Shown in pieces: positions 17,583 through 27,406 of a DNA stretch of 59,982 bases; position 1 is the stretch's first letter; each line of letters starts with the position of its first letter. Source of the stretch: Chamaesiphon sp. GL140_3_metabinner_129_sub (GTDB lineage Bacteria; Cyanobacteriota; Cyanobacteriia; Cyanobacteriales; Chamaesiphonaceae). The notes below the pieces were generated by a model. The model was not told where the DNA came from, did not search any database, and saw only the letters and a list, made by a program, of their open reading frames with translations. Made by a program: the position numbers and the translations under genes. The DNA lies in contig JANYIT010000398.1 of the NCBI GenBank assembly GCA_025358725.1, forward strand, positions 1 through 59,982, given 5' to 3'.

Positions 17583-19577
17583 TTACCGTTCGGTTAACTG
17601 AGTTAGCACTTGATTAGAACGCTCTACAAAAGCATTCATTCCATCAGCATTAACTCCTTTCTGCGCCATTAAAGCCAGATCGTAAATATGTTGACAGACG
17701 AGATTTACTAAAGCTTGATTCGGCGAAGTTCCTTCAGATTGAATAATCGAACTTTGGCTAATATTTGCCAAGTTTTGAATCAGTGGATGGGCGGTATTCA
17801 CAACGAGAACGTGTTCTTCGGGAAATTCGGCTACTTGTTGTTGCATCATCGCCATCATATCTCGCATCCGGCGCGTAGCTTCAGGCAACAATACCATTGC
17901 TGGTGGTGTTGATTGAGCGTTATCACCCTTGAGTGATTCAGTCCGGATCGTAACTGTGGGTTTATTGAGTGCAGTGGTAAAGATTTCTTGAATCTGTTCG
18001 CTGCGAGTTTTATTTGTCGTTGGATCGATGATTTCGGGAGTATCATCGGATTTAATTAAACTACTATCTAATTCTGCATCTACTCGCGAGAATTTCACGT
18101 CGGTATGTTCTCGTTCGAGGAAGCTAACGAAGTGAGTATCGATAAAAGAATCAAGGAACAGTACTTCTAAACCCTGACTTTTGTGAAGTTGGATATAAGG
18201 TGCTTGACTAGCTTCATCTGTCGCGTAGAAAACCCGCTTTTCGTAAGTAGGTTCGCTTTTTTCTTCGCCTGCGGCTGGCTCTGGAGCTGCTTTGATATGA
18301 CGCTCTTTATTGCGTTCTAAATACTCAGTGAGAGTCGTATAGGGTAAGCTCGGCTGTGCAGGTTTCCAAGCATCTTCACCTTCCGTTACGACTTCAGGAG
18401 TAACTACGGGGCTAATGAAGGTGGTGCGATAGATAATGATATCTTCGATTTGCTTTTTGAATTTATCATCATTGACACAGCCAAATTTGATAAAAGTGCT
18501 GAGATCTTCCCAGCCTTTGGTATATGACGCTCGATCGTCATGATAGAGTTCTTTGAGTCTGTCGCCGACTTTTTTGGAGATATAATCAGAGATCCGACGG
18601 ACAGTACGATCGCTAGTTAAGGCACTCCGCGAAACATTCAACGGAATATCGGTACTGTCGATCACTCCTCGCAATGGTAACAGGAACTTGGGAATCACTT
18701 CATCACAGCGATCGCTCACAAATACCTGATTGCAAAATAGTTTAGCTTGTCCTTTGGTCAGATCCAAATCTGGACGTAATTTAGGGAAGTAAAGAATTCC
18801 ATTGAGCGCGAATGGATAGTCAGTATTGAGATGTACCCATAGCAGTGGATCTTCTTCAAACGGATAAAGATAACGATAGAATTCGAGATAGTCTTCTTTC
18901 GTTAAATTCTGGGGTGATTCTTTCCAGGGTGCTTTTTGTTTATTAATGACTTCACCATCAAGGGAGATGGGAACGGGCATGAAATCACAATAGGTTTTAA
19001 CTAATTGTTTAATGCGCTCTGGCTCTAAATATTCGGCTTCCTCTTCCTGAAGAGTTAGAGTAATCGTCGTACCACGTTCTGTGCGACTCGATTCACTAAT
19101 TTCAAAGCTAGGTGAACCATCACAAGACCAGTGTACTGGAGTCGATCCGTCCCGACAAGAGAGGGTATCGATTTCGACTAAACTGGCAACCATGAACGAG
19201 GAATAGAAGCCTAAACCAAAATGTCCGATAATTTGTTGGTCGCTATCTTTCTGATATTTTTCGATAAACTCTTCAGCACTCGAAAAAGCAACTTGGTTGA
19301 TATATTTTTTGACTTCATCGACACTCATTCCAATCCCATTATCGGTAATTGAGAGCGTTTTCTTTTCCTTATCGATCGAGATTCCCACCGCAGGTTCTCC
19401 CAGTTCGCCACTGAATTCACCAGCAAAGGAAACCATTTTCAGTTTACCAATGGCATCAACCGCGTTGGAAATCAGTTCGCGCAGAAAAATTTCATGATCG
19501 GTATACAGAGATTTCTTGATAATCGGAAAGATATTCTCGGTATGGATGGTAATGTTACCTTGTTCTATCACTGTCAT
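17583..19577 (-). CDS. htpG: Molecular chaperone HtpG (Hsp90)
   Basis: HtpG is the bacterial Hsp90, an ATP-driven chaperone that in cyanobacteria helps with heat and light stress and binds tetrapyrrole and phycobilisome proteins. The 664-residue protein starts with the GHKL ATPase domain: LRELISNAVDAI, DNGIGMSVDEVK and GHFGLGFYSSFMV. The middle-domain catalytic stretch LPLRGVIDSTDIPLNVSR follows, and the C-terminal dimerisation domain completes it. The initiator region EQGNITIHTENIFPI is typical. No CIRCE operator is visible upstream. Confidence 0.96.
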   Translation of the reverse strand: MTVIEQGNITIHTENIFPIIKKSLYTDHEIFLRELISNAVDAIGKLKMVSFAGEFSGELGEPAVGISIDKEKKTLSITDNGIGMSVDEVKKYINQVAFSSAEEFIEKYQKDSDQQIIGHFGLGFYSSFMVASLVEIDTLSCRDGSTPVHWSCDGSPSFEISESSRTERGTTITLTLQEEEAEYLEPERIKQLVKTYCDFMPVPISLDGEVINKQKAPWKESPQNLTKEDYLEFYRYLYPFEEDPLLWVHLNTDYPFALNGILYFPKLRPDLDLTKGQAKLFCNQVFVSDRCDEVIPKFLLPLRGVIDSTDIPLNVSRSALTSDRTVRRISDYISKKVGDRLKELYHDDRASYTKGWEDLSTFIKFGCVNDDKFKKQIEDIIIYRTTFISPVVTPEVVTEGEDAWKPAQPSLPYTTLTEYLERNKERHIKAAPEPAAGEEKSEPTYEKRVFYATDEASQAPYIQLHKSQGLEVLFLDSFIDTHFVSFLEREHTDVKFSRVDAELDSSLIKSDDTPEIIDPTTNKTRSEQIQEIFTTALNKPTVTIRTESLKGDNAQSTPPAMVLLPEATRRMRDMMAMMQQQVAEFPEEHVLVVNTAHPLIQNLANISQSSIIQSEGTSPNQALVNLVCQHIYDLALMAQKGVNADGMNAFVERSNQVLTQLTER

Positions 19578-19796
19578 ATGGCTATCGATCGCGGTTATGT
19601 ATAGTTACCTGCATTGTATGTCGTCTGGTGACTTGAAGCATTTCGGGATTTCCGTACCTTGAATCAGGCTTTAGGCTTTAGAGAATGTTTTCCAAGTATA
19701 AATAAGCACTAATCAAACCAAGTCAATTAGTTCGGCACCAAAAGTCTGATATATTAACCAGGCTAAAGCTTAGGGATCTTGATCCAATTCATTGAC
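19578..19796. other. htpG upstream region with two heptamer units
   Basis: This 219-bp gap contains AGGCTTTAGGCTTTAG at 19666-19681, two units of the TTTAGGC heptamer found at many gene borders in this window. On the htpG sense strand it reads as CCTAAAG, as in the other 5' arrays. No other gene or element is evident. Confidence 0.6.
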
Positions 19797-20600
19797 CTAC
19801 TGCCCTTGCATTTTCAAAACTACTGAAAATGTTCGCAGCAATATCTTGAGATCTAACCAGGGTGACCAATGCTTGAGATAATAAAGATCGTATTGGAGCT
19901 TGATCAATGCATCTTGAATCGTGCTGCCATAACCATAATTAATCTGTGCCCATCCGGTGAGTCCAGGTTTAACAGCCAGCCTCGTTCGATAAAAAGGAAT
20001 TTGCTGTTGCAATTCCTTGATAAATTGGTAACGTTCAGGACGTGGCCCGACCATACTCATTTCCCCCCGCAGCACATTCAGCACTTGGGGTAACTCATCT
20101 AAGCGAGTTTTGCGGATAAAGTTACCAACTTTGGTAATTCTAGCATCGCCTTTAACTGCCCACTGCGCTTTGCCATTGAGTTCGGCATTTTGAACCATCG
20201 ATCGAAACTTATAAACAGTAAATTTGGCTCCATACTGTCCTACCCGTTCTTGCTTGTAAAATATTGCACCTGGACTGTCTAGTCTAATCGCAATCGCAAC
20301 GAAGGGAAATACCACCGCGAAGATCGAACCAATGATGATCCCACAGATCAAATCCAAACACCGTTTGCCGATCCGATTGAAAGTATCGAAAGGATTTTTA
20401 TTCAGAGGAAGAGTAGAATACCATTGACTACCAATATGCTCGACAGCTACTTTACCTGTCAGTTTCTCATAGAGAACTGGCATGGGTGTAATTGCAACGC
20501 CACGCTCGTGGAAATTGGTCAATAGTTGTAGTAAATCTTTATCGATTGGTCTGCTAATTGCCAACGCAATCTCATCCACTCCATAACGATCGATACCCAT
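19797..20600 (-). CDS. Initiating sugar transferase (WcaJ/WbaP type), N-terminally truncated
   Basis: This enzyme transfers a sugar-1-phosphate to undecaprenyl phosphate, the first step of exopolysaccharide synthesis. The catalytic domain is complete: one membrane helix (CLDLICGIIIGSIFAVVFPF), KFRSMVQNAE, LDELPQVLNVLRGEMSMVGP, RPE and RLAVKPGLTGWAQINYGYG. Full-length relatives have about 450 residues; this frame has 267 from the first ATG. The frame and the homology continue upstream without a start codon to 20693 (YQAIGFIDDNLQLHG, the nucleotide-fold domain of the family) and stop at the junction with the flippase. The catalytic part alone can be active in this family, but it lacks a natural start. 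Confidence 0.85.
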   Translation of the reverse strand: MGIDRYGVDEIALAISRPIDKDLLQLLTNFHERGVAITPMPVLYEKLTGKVAVEHIGSQWYSTLPLNKNPFDTFNRIGKRCLDLICGIIIGSIFAVVFPFVAIAIRLDSPGAIFYKQERVGQYGAKFTVYKFRSMVQNAELNGKAQWAVKGDARITKVGNFIRKTRLDELPQVLNVLRGEMSMVGPRPERYQFIKELQQQIPFYRTRLAVKPGLTGWAQINYGYGSTIQDALIKLQYDLYYLKHWSPWLDLKILLRTFSVVLKMQGQ

Positions 20601-20689
20601 GAGCAGATTGTGGCGATCTCCTAAAATTGGGATATTTTGACAAACCTTACCATGAAGTTGAAGATTATCATCAATAAACCCGATCGCCT

Positions 20690-20702
20690 GATATCAGTTG
20701 GC
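20690..20702. other. Rearrangement junction between two truncated genes
   Basis: On the minus strand, sugar-transferase homology runs up to 20693 and then meets a stop. On the plus strand, flippase homology (WLFADKLLRMGFG) begins at 20699. Only five bases separate the two homologies, and neither gene has its normal 5' end, a promoter or a start region. The sequence CTGATATCAG, a small palindrome, spans the point. Confidence 0.65.
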
Positions 20703-20725
20703 TATTTGCAGATAAATTACTGCGG

Positions 20726-21937
20726 ATGGGTTTTGGATTAATTATAGGTGTTTGGGTAGCTCGCTATTTGGGGGTAAAGCAGTTTGGGATATTGAACTAT
20801 GCAACTGCATTTGTAGCGATATTTAATCCATTAGCAACTCTAGGTCTAGACGCAGTAGTAGTCCGTCGATTAGTTGGCAATCCTGTACAACAGCAACAGA
20901 TCCTCGGAACATCTTTTTTAATGAGGCTGATCTCTGGCTGCGTGACTTGGCTGATCACAGTCTTGGGTATATATTTGCTACGTCATGATGACTTGACAAC
21001 AATGATCACTGTCACCATTTTGGGAGCAACTAGTGTTTTTCAGTCGATCGATACTATTGATTTATGGTTTCAATCACAGGTTCAATCAAAATATAGCGTA
21101 CTCGCAAAAAATGCAGCATTTTTAATTACTGCCTTGATAAAAGTTGTCTTGATTACGATTCAAGCCCCACTACTAGCTTTTGTTGCTGTCATCTTATTAG
21201 AAATAGTATTAGGTGCTGTAGGAATGCTGATAGTTTATAGACAGCAGCGGAACTTTATCAGATTATGGCAATGGAGTCGATCATTGGCTAAAGATCTACT
21301 GAGAGAAAGTTTACCACTGATTCTTTCAGGATTAACTATTATGATCTATATGCGGATAGATCAGATCATGCTAGGACAAATGATTGGAGATAAAGCTGTG
21401 GGTATTTACTCAGCAGCTACTCGGATTTCCGAGGTATGGTATTTCATCCCTATGACTGTTTCCTCTTCCGTAATGCCATCAATCTTCAAAGCAAAAGAGA
21501 TCGGTGAAGAACTTTATTACCAACGTATCGGTAGTTTAAACCGTGGATTAGTGTGGTTAGCTATTGCCGTTGCGGTTATTATGACATTTATTGCTAATCC
21601 ACTTGTGGCCATCCTATTTGGTAACAGTTATCTAGAATCAGGAATGATTTTGTCTGTTCATATTTGGGCATCTGTTTTTGTTTTTACTGGTGTGGCAACA
21701 AGTAGTTGGTTCGTCGCTGAAAATTTGACTTATTTATCTCTATATAGAGCTGTAAGTGGAGCTATCGTAAATGTGCTATTGAATATTTTTTTAATTCCAA
21801 TCTATGGCGGATTAGGTGCGGCAATTGCCACCGTGATAGCTCAAGCAGTTGCTTCTTTTTTTAGTAATGGAGTTAATCCAAAGACAAGAAAGTTATTTAA
21901 TATTCAGATTAAATCTTTACTACCATTGAAATTATAA
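20726..21937 (+). CDS. Oligosaccharide flippase (Wzx type), 5' end missing
   Basis: A polytopic membrane protein of the MATE-like/Wzx flippase family that would move lipid-linked oligosaccharide across the inner membrane. The first residues MGFGLIIGVWVARYLGVKQFG are family-typical but normally lie about 20-30 residues in, after an SWLFADKLLR segment. That segment is also encoded here (20696-20725) but without a start codon, as the frame closes at a TAA at 20675. About twelve hydrophobic segments follow, with MRIDQIMLGQMIGDKAVGIYSAATRISEVWY in the middle (here abbreviated: MRIDQIMLGQ...YSAATRISE). ATG 20726 is the first usable start. Loss of the N-terminus removes part of helix 1. Confidence 0.85.
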   Translation: MGFGLIIGVWVARYLGVKQFGILNYATAFVAIFNPLATLGLDAVVVRRLVGNPVQQQQILGTSFLMRLISGCVTWLITVLGIYLLRHDDLTTMITVTILGATSVFQSIDTIDLWFQSQVQSKYSVLAKNAAFLITALIKVVLITIQAPLLAFVAVILLEIVLGAVGMLIVYRQQRNFIRLWQWSRSLAKDLLRESLPLILSGLTIMIYMRIDQIMLGQMIGDKAVGIYSAATRISEVWYFIPMTVSSSVMPSIFKAKEIGEELYYQRIGSLNRGLVWLAIAVAVIMTFIANPLVAILFGNSYLESGMILSVHIWASVFVFTGVATSSWFVAENLTYLSLYRAVSGAIVNVLLNIFLIPIYGGLGAAIATVIAQAVASFFSNGVNPKTRKLFNIQIKSLLPLKL

Positions 21938-21991
21938 ATAATTTAACATTTATTGTATAAAAAGTACGAAAAGTCACTAAGAAATTCTCTA

Positions 21992-22927
21992 ATGAAAACT
22001 CCAGTTGCCTTTATAATATTTAATCAACCTGATTTGACGGAAAAAGTATTTGAAGCCATTCGCCAAGCTCAACCTCTAAGACTTTTGGTAATTGCTGATG
22101 GACCACGTCAAGATAAGATTGGTGAGGCTCAAAAATGTGCTGCGACTCGTGCAATTATCGATCGAGTCGATTGGGACTGCGAGGTAATTACCAACTATTC
22201 AGAGACTAATTTGGGTTGCAAAATCAGGTTATCAAGTGGGATAGACTGGGTTTTTGAACAAGTTGAGGAAGCTATTATCTTAGAGGATGATTGCTTGCCC
22301 GATCCCACTTTCTTTACTTTTTGTGAGGAACTACTGGAGAGGTATCGACAGGATACCCGTATCATGTGCATATCTGGTAATAATCACCAGTTTGGGCACC
22401 AGCGCACCAGTGATAGTTATTACTTTTCTCGATACAACCATATCTGGGGATGGGCAACATGGCGAAGGGCATGGCAACATTATGATGTGGATATGAACTT
22501 ATGGAATACAATTCATAATGGTGAATGGCTGCAGGATATTCTCGATAATAATGCGGAAATTAAAATTTGGCAAAAATCTTTTCAGGATGTTTTTGATGGG
22601 AAAGTTGATACTTGGGATTACCAATGGACTTTTGCTTGTTGGATTCAGAGTGGTTTAACCATTCTACCTAATGTTAACTTGATCAGTAATATTGGTTTTG
22701 GAATTGGAGCGACTCATACTATAGATCCGAATAGTAAGTTAGCCAATATACCAATTAACAGCATTGCACTACCGCTCCAACACCCGCAATTTATCGTGCG
22801 CAATTCAGCGGCCGACAGCTATACTCATAAAAATATATTTGATTTCAACTTACTGATTAGATTAAAGAATGCAATTGCCAGATATGGAATCTACCGTGGC
22901 AATACATATCCACGATCGATATGGTGA
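21992..22927 (+). CDS. Glycosyltransferase-like protein
   Basis: A 311-residue protein from the ATG at 21992, which starts at the conserved TPVAFIIFNQPDLTEKVF. A TTG 39 nt upstream is in frame but less likely. The fold is GT-A-like: ADGPR near residue 35 and EDDCLPDPTFF, the acidic motif, near residue 103. WGWATWRRAW lies after that. These features match proteins annotated as glycosyltransferase or HlpA-like in polysaccharide loci. Donor and acceptor are unknown. It is in line with the flippase, in the same orientation. Confidence 0.8.
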   Translation: MKTPVAFIIFNQPDLTEKVFEAIRQAQPLRLLVIADGPRQDKIGEAQKCAATRAIIDRVDWDCEVITNYSETNLGCKIRLSSGIDWVFEQVEEAIILEDDCLPDPTFFTFCEELLERYRQDTRIMCISGNNHQFGHQRTSDSYYFSRYNHIWGWATWRRAWQHYDVDMNLWNTIHNGEWLQDILDNNAEIKIWQKSFQDVFDGKVDTWDYQWTFACWIQSGLTILPNVNLISNIGFGIGATHTIDPNSKLANIPINSIALPLQHPQFIVRNSAADSYTHKNIFDFNLLIRLKNAIARYGIYRGNTYPRSIW

Positions 22928-23037
22928 ATTTTCGATGACCAATTAATTTGTCGAGAATCTTTGCTTTGATACATCGATCGTTATTTATTAGTTCTCGATT
23001 TTATTTAAGAGTATCTAACTATAGTCTGTTTTAATCT

Positions 23038-23868
23038 ATGAAATTATTGAATTTTGGTTGTGGCCATACTTTTCATCGAGATTGGATAAATGTTGATCTA
23101 ATTTCATATTCACCAGAAGTTCAGGGGCATGACATCCGCAAAAACTTTCCCTATCCCAATGAATATTTTGATGCTTGTTACAGTTCTCATGTAATTGAGC
23201 ATATGAGAAAAAATGAATCTCATAATGTAATTGCTGAATGTTACCGCGTTCTCAAGCCAAAAGGGATCGTTAGAATAGTTGTGCCCGATCTTGAGTCGAT
23301 AGCAAAAGGTTATCTGAGTACTTTAGAAGAAGTAGTCGCTGGAGTCACAGCAGAGTCTAACTATGATTGGATGATGATTGAATTACTCGATCAACTAGTT
23401 CGTAGCTCTAGTGGCGGTGAAAGGGGTATTTATCTGTCCGATCCAAGTATTTCCAGTCAGGACAAAGACTTTGTCCGATCCCGTATCGGATTTGAGGCTG
23501 AGAATTATTGGAAGAATGAGTCAACTTTTAAATCATCGTGGGAAAAAATCACATCGAAAAAGCTGTCTTGGTTTTTTGAACTCTCCAAAAATCGCCTAAT
23601 GCAGTTTTTAGTTTTGGTTACAGGAGGTTCTCAGTCACAACAGGCTTTTGAAGAAGGGGTTTTTCGGAATTCAGGAGAAATTCATCGTTGGATGTACGAT
23701 CGCTACTCATTACAGCGATTGCTTGAAAAATCGGGATTTGTAAACGTGCGTATTTGCCATGCTGATCAAAGCTTAATTCCCGAATTTAATAAGTATAACT
23801 TAGATGTTCTTAAGGGAAAAGTTCGCAAACCAGATTCTTTGTTTATGGAAGCATTTAAACCAGAATAG
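23038..23868 (+). CDS. Class I SAM-dependent methyltransferase
   Basis: A 276-residue protein with a Rossmann methyltransferase core. Motif I is LLNFGCGHTFHRDWINVD at the N-terminus. SSHVIEHM marks motif II, and VLKPKGIVRIVVPD is the post-motif strand. It probably modifies a sugar or lipid intermediate of the surface polysaccharide, judging only from its neighbours. It is in line with the glycosyltransferases on both sides. Confidence 0.85.
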   Translation: MKLLNFGCGHTFHRDWINVDLISYSPEVQGHDIRKNFPYPNEYFDACYSSHVIEHMRKNESHNVIAECYRVLKPKGIVRIVVPDLESIAKGYLSTLEEVVAGVTAESNYDWMMIELLDQLVRSSSGGERGIYLSDPSISSQDKDFVRSRIGFEAENYWKNESTFKSSWEKITSKKLSWFFELSKNRLMQFLVLVTGGSQSQQAFEEGVFRNSGEIHRWMYDRYSLQRLLEKSGFVNVRICHADQSLIPEFNKYNLDVLKGKVRKPDSLFMEAFKPE

Positions 23869-23894
23869 TATGATGAATATTTTAATTAAAAAAA

Positions 23895-24719
23895 ATGAAA
23901 AAAATTTCTATTATTACCCCATGTTTTAATGCGGAGCGATTTATCCAAGAGACAATTAATTCAGTGCTTAATCAGACTGCAATTCTTTCTGGAAGAGCAG
24001 CACTTGAATATATTATTTGTGATGGTGATTCAAATGATCAAACAGTAAATATTATTCAAAATATAAATTCTCTTTCAATAAAATTAATTTCTGAGCCTGA
24101 TTTCGGTATGTACGATGCCTTGTCTAAAGGATTGAAACTTGCATCTGGTGATATTATTGCTTATATTAATGCTGGAGATTATTATCACAAATGTGCATTT
24201 GATATAGTTCTAGACTTGTTCGATGACAAACAAATTAATTGGCTTACTGGCTACACAGTTTTATACAATGAGAAGTCTTACATGCTACCTCAAATGCTTC
24301 CATATAAATATAGAAAGAGATTTTTTAATTGTGGAATGTATGGGAGAGAACTTCCATATATTCAACAAGAGTCTACTTTTTGGTCTGCTTACTTAAATAG
24401 TAGTATTGATTTTGAATTTCTCTCTAGTTTAAAAATGGCAGGCGATTTTTACATGTGGAAGCAATTTTCAACCCTAGAAGAATTAAAAATAGTTGAGGCA
24501 TATATTGGTGGGTTCAGAAGACAAAAAGGACAATTGTCAGAGAATAAAGATGCTTACAATACAGAAATACATGCAATGGTAGCATCGCCAACGTCACTGG
24601 ATTTTCTTCTTGCTAAATTAGACAAAATAATATTTTATTTTGCACCTAATAAATTAAAGAAAATCATGAACAATCGCGATATTTTTCGATTCAATCATAG
24701 TTTACAACAATGGGACTAA
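23895..24719 (+). CDS. Family 2 glycosyltransferase
   Basis: A 274-residue inverting transferase of the GT2 fold. The start ISIITPCFNAERFIQETINS is the classic nucleotide-sugar binding region. ICDGDSNDQTVNII and EPDFGMYDALSKGLKLASGD follow, and INAGDYY is the metal-binding motif equivalent to DxD. It ends 3 nt before the next gene. Base composition is noticeably AT-rich compared with the housekeeping genes. Confidence 0.9.
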   Translation: MKKISIITPCFNAERFIQETINSVLNQTAILSGRAALEYIICDGDSNDQTVNIIQNINSLSIKLISEPDFGMYDALSKGLKLASGDIIAYINAGDYYHKCAFDIVLDLFDDKQINWLTGYTVLYNEKSYMLPQMLPYKYRKRFFNCGMYGRELPYIQQESTFWSAYLNSSIDFEFLSSLKMAGDFYMWKQFSTLEELKIVEAYIGGFRRQKGQLSENKDAYNTEIHAMVASPTSLDFLLAKLDKIIFYFAPNKLKKIMNNRDIFRFNHSLQQWD

Positions 24720-24722
24720 AAC

Positions 24723-25961
24723 ATGAAAGTACTGCAACTATTAATGCATGAAAATTCTGGAGCGGGAAGAGCTGCAATCCGTCTACACAATCAGCTTAGG
24801 AAAGATTCTCTAGACTCTGTAGTCATGGTCTTGCAGAAATCATCAGATATTTCCAGTGTTTTAGTCCCCAATAAATGGAGTAAATTGTGTAAGCAAATTC
24901 AGCTACTAATAATTAATAAATTCATTTCTCAATTAGGATTAAAAAAAGACGATACTTTTTCTATTAATTTCACTCCTAGTTTAATAATTAAAGATATCAA
25001 AAAAACTAATCCCAGTCTAATAAACTTACACTGGATTGGATGGGAATTCTTGCAAATTGAGGATTTGAAAAGTTTTGATGTTCCTTTAGTTTGGACACTT
25101 CATGATATGTGGGCTTTTACCGGAGGATGTCATTATAGTGGAGAATGCAATCTCTACACAAAATCTTGTGGTACTTGCCCACAACTACACAGCAATAATG
25201 ACTGGGATTTATCTCGATGGGTTTGGCAACGCAAAAAAAAAGCCTGGAAAGAAATAAACTTGACGATCGTAACTCCGAGTAAGTGGTTAGCTGAGTGCGC
25301 TAGTAAAAGTACTCTCTGTAAAGACTTGCGAATAGAGGTTATTCCCAATGGGTTGGACACTCAAATATACAAACCTGTTGACAGGAAACAGGCTAGAAAG
25401 TTACTTGGATTACCACTAGACAAACAGATTATATTGTTTGGTGCTATCAGTGCAACTAGTGCTCCACGCAAAGGATTTCAATTATTGAAGCCAGCATTGC
25501 AAAAACTTAGTCAAGATCCAAATCTAGATCGGATCGAACTAGTTATCTTTGGATCTTCCCAGCCCAGCAATCCACCGAACTTGGGATTTAAAGTTAACTA
25601 TCTCGGTCAGTTAAATGATGATATTGCCTTGGCATTAGTATATGCTGCCGCTGACGTTTTTGTTGCCCCTTCGCTTGAGGATAATCTGCCCAACACTGTA
25701 ATAGAAGCTCTGGCCTGTGGTACTCCCTGTGTTAGTTTTAAAATTGGAGGGATGTCAGATATGATCGAGCACAAACAAAATGGCTACTTAGCACAACCTT
25801 TTGATATTAGTGATTTGGCTGATGGAATCGCTTGGGTATTAACTGATGGGGAAAGACATCAGAAACTAGGAGATCGTGCCCGTGAAAAAGTAGAACAAGA
25901 ATTTACATTAGAGCTACAGGCAAATCGATACGCCATGTTGTATCAAGAATTGTTATCCTAA
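24723..25961 (+). CDS. Family 4 glycosyltransferase
   Basis: A 412-residue GT-B protein. Early features are SGAGRAAIRLHNQL and LHWIGWEFLQI, and a Cys-rich stretch GGCHYSGECNLYTKSCGTCP near residues 140-160 is typical of a GT4 subgroup in polysaccharide loci. The C-terminal domain has the donor-binding region VIPNGLDTQIYKP, followed by FVAPSLEDNLPNTVIEALAC with the EX7E pair. It is retaining; the sugar is unknown. It follows the GT2 gene by 3 nt, so translational coupling is likely. Confidence 0.92.
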   Translation: MKVLQLLMHENSGAGRAAIRLHNQLRKDSLDSVVMVLQKSSDISSVLVPNKWSKLCKQIQLLIINKFISQLGLKKDDTFSINFTPSLIIKDIKKTNPSLINLHWIGWEFLQIEDLKSFDVPLVWTLHDMWAFTGGCHYSGECNLYTKSCGTCPQLHSNNDWDLSRWVWQRKKKAWKEINLTIVTPSKWLAECASKSTLCKDLRIEVIPNGLDTQIYKPVDRKQARKLLGLPLDKQIILFGAISATSAPRKGFQLLKPALQKLSQDPNLDRIELVIFGSSQPSNPPNLGFKVNYLGQLNDDIALALVYAAADVFVAPSLEDNLPNTVIEALACGTPCVSFKIGGMSDMIEHKQNGYLAQPFDISDLADGIAWVLTDGERHQKLGDRAREKVEQEFTLELQANRYAMLYQELLS

Positions 25962-26000
25962 CTCAGGCTTTATCCGCTCTTCGTAAGATAAAAAGTGAAA

Positions 26001-27323
26001 ATGCCTATAATATTAATTTTTATTTGTACTTTAATTCTCTTAATCTGTCCGATTTTATATCCTCCTATTGCATGTCTTTTAGCTTTCTTCTTTGTTAAAG
26101 CTAAAGACATCAAATTAAGATATGTACCTGCTCTTTTAATATTTTCATTAGCTATTGTTACTTCATTAATATCAGCAACAATTATACCTGTTTCTGATAC
26201 GTTAGTTTATATTGATTCTTTTAAGAATATTCAATCATTTAATTTTCATGACTTAAAGTGAGACGACAATGATGGATTCGAGCCACTTTACAAGATTTAT
26301 GAGTACATTCTAAGTTTTTTTATTCATGACAATGCTAAATTATTTTTGCTGTCTACAGCCATGATATTTAATCTTGTCTCGACTTTTGGAATTCTGAAAA
26401 TATGTCTGAGATTAAATCAAACTAAGCTGTCATGTATAATTTTTGCTGTACTGTATAGCCTCGCTTCACCTGCATTAGGATCGGCCATTTTCGTATTAAG
26501 ATCTAGCCTTTCATTATCGATCATGCTTTTAGCTGTTAGTTTTTACAAGCAAAGGCAAATTTATTTCTATGTATTCGGAATAGCTTCTATTTTCATACAT
26601 TATGGAAGTTTACTACTATTCGCTCCACTGCTAATTTATCATTATTGGTCACATTTCAAGATAGCTATCGGGACAAACAAGAAAACATTTTTTATAGAGT
26701 TAATTGAACTATTATTATCAAAACTTTCTTTGCTAATATTAATTATCACTTTTCTAACTTTATTTGTGATGCCTAGCTTAGTACAATCAGTCTTGCAAAA
26801 TTTCATTTCCAGTTGGATTGAAAGCGGACTTTTTGCTAGCAGAGGAGAGGCTTTGATGGTGACTGGAGATAATAAAGCTGTGGATTTGTCAAATATATCA
26901 ATGTTAACTCAAGTAGCAATAAGCTCGCTATGTTTCTTCAAGCTGAGAGATGATTTACTCCTCCGATCTGACATGGATGAAACTAGCAGTCGTAATTTAT
27001 TAGATTTATTAAGGTTTATTGGTAGATGGCTAATTATAGTAATAATTCTTACGGCTCCATTTGATGCGCTCCCATACAGATTTGGGTTTTTTAACTTCCT
27101 GTATTTTCCTTTATGGCTAATAATTGTCCCATTTTTATCTTTAGGATTAATTGTGAAAAAGTACTCAAAAAATTTGCTGATATTGTTCTCAGTAGTATGT
27201 GTCTTTGCTTGTACATTCTATTGGACACCCAAGCGTGAAGGCATAATCTCTAATATTGTCGTGCTTGAAGGCAAAGCGTTAAGTTATAACCTACCGAAAG
27301 TGATTGAATACTTTTCAAACTAG
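26001..27323 (+). pseudogene. EpsG-like O-antigen/exopolysaccharide polymerase broken by an in-frame TGA
   Basis: Two frames, 26001-26258 and 26262-27323, lie in the same reading phase with only the TGA at 26259-26261 between them. Translation across it reads NFHDLK-stop-DDNDGFEPLYKIYEYIL, which fits the conserved loop of EpsG/Wzy-type polymerases, where an aromatic residue (a Trp, TGG to TGA) is plausible at the stop. The joined product has about 440 residues and ten hydrophobic segments, as usual for this family. Everything else in the frame is intact. The options are a recent nonsense mutation, a sequencing error or rare readthrough. A GTG at 25995 is an alternative start. Confidence 0.75.
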
Positions 27324-27406
27324 ACTAATCAGAACTTAATTTTATGTTTTACATATTTTAGGTAGGGATAAAGATCGGATTTCACAAAATTTAAGTAAAA
27401 AAATAA

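Noticed and set aside
17583-19796. Possible CIRCE or other heat-shock operator before htpG, and likewise before grpE
   Set aside because: No TTAGCACTC-N9-GAGTGCTAA pattern was found; a GTTAGCACTTG at the 3' end of htpG is coding sequence.
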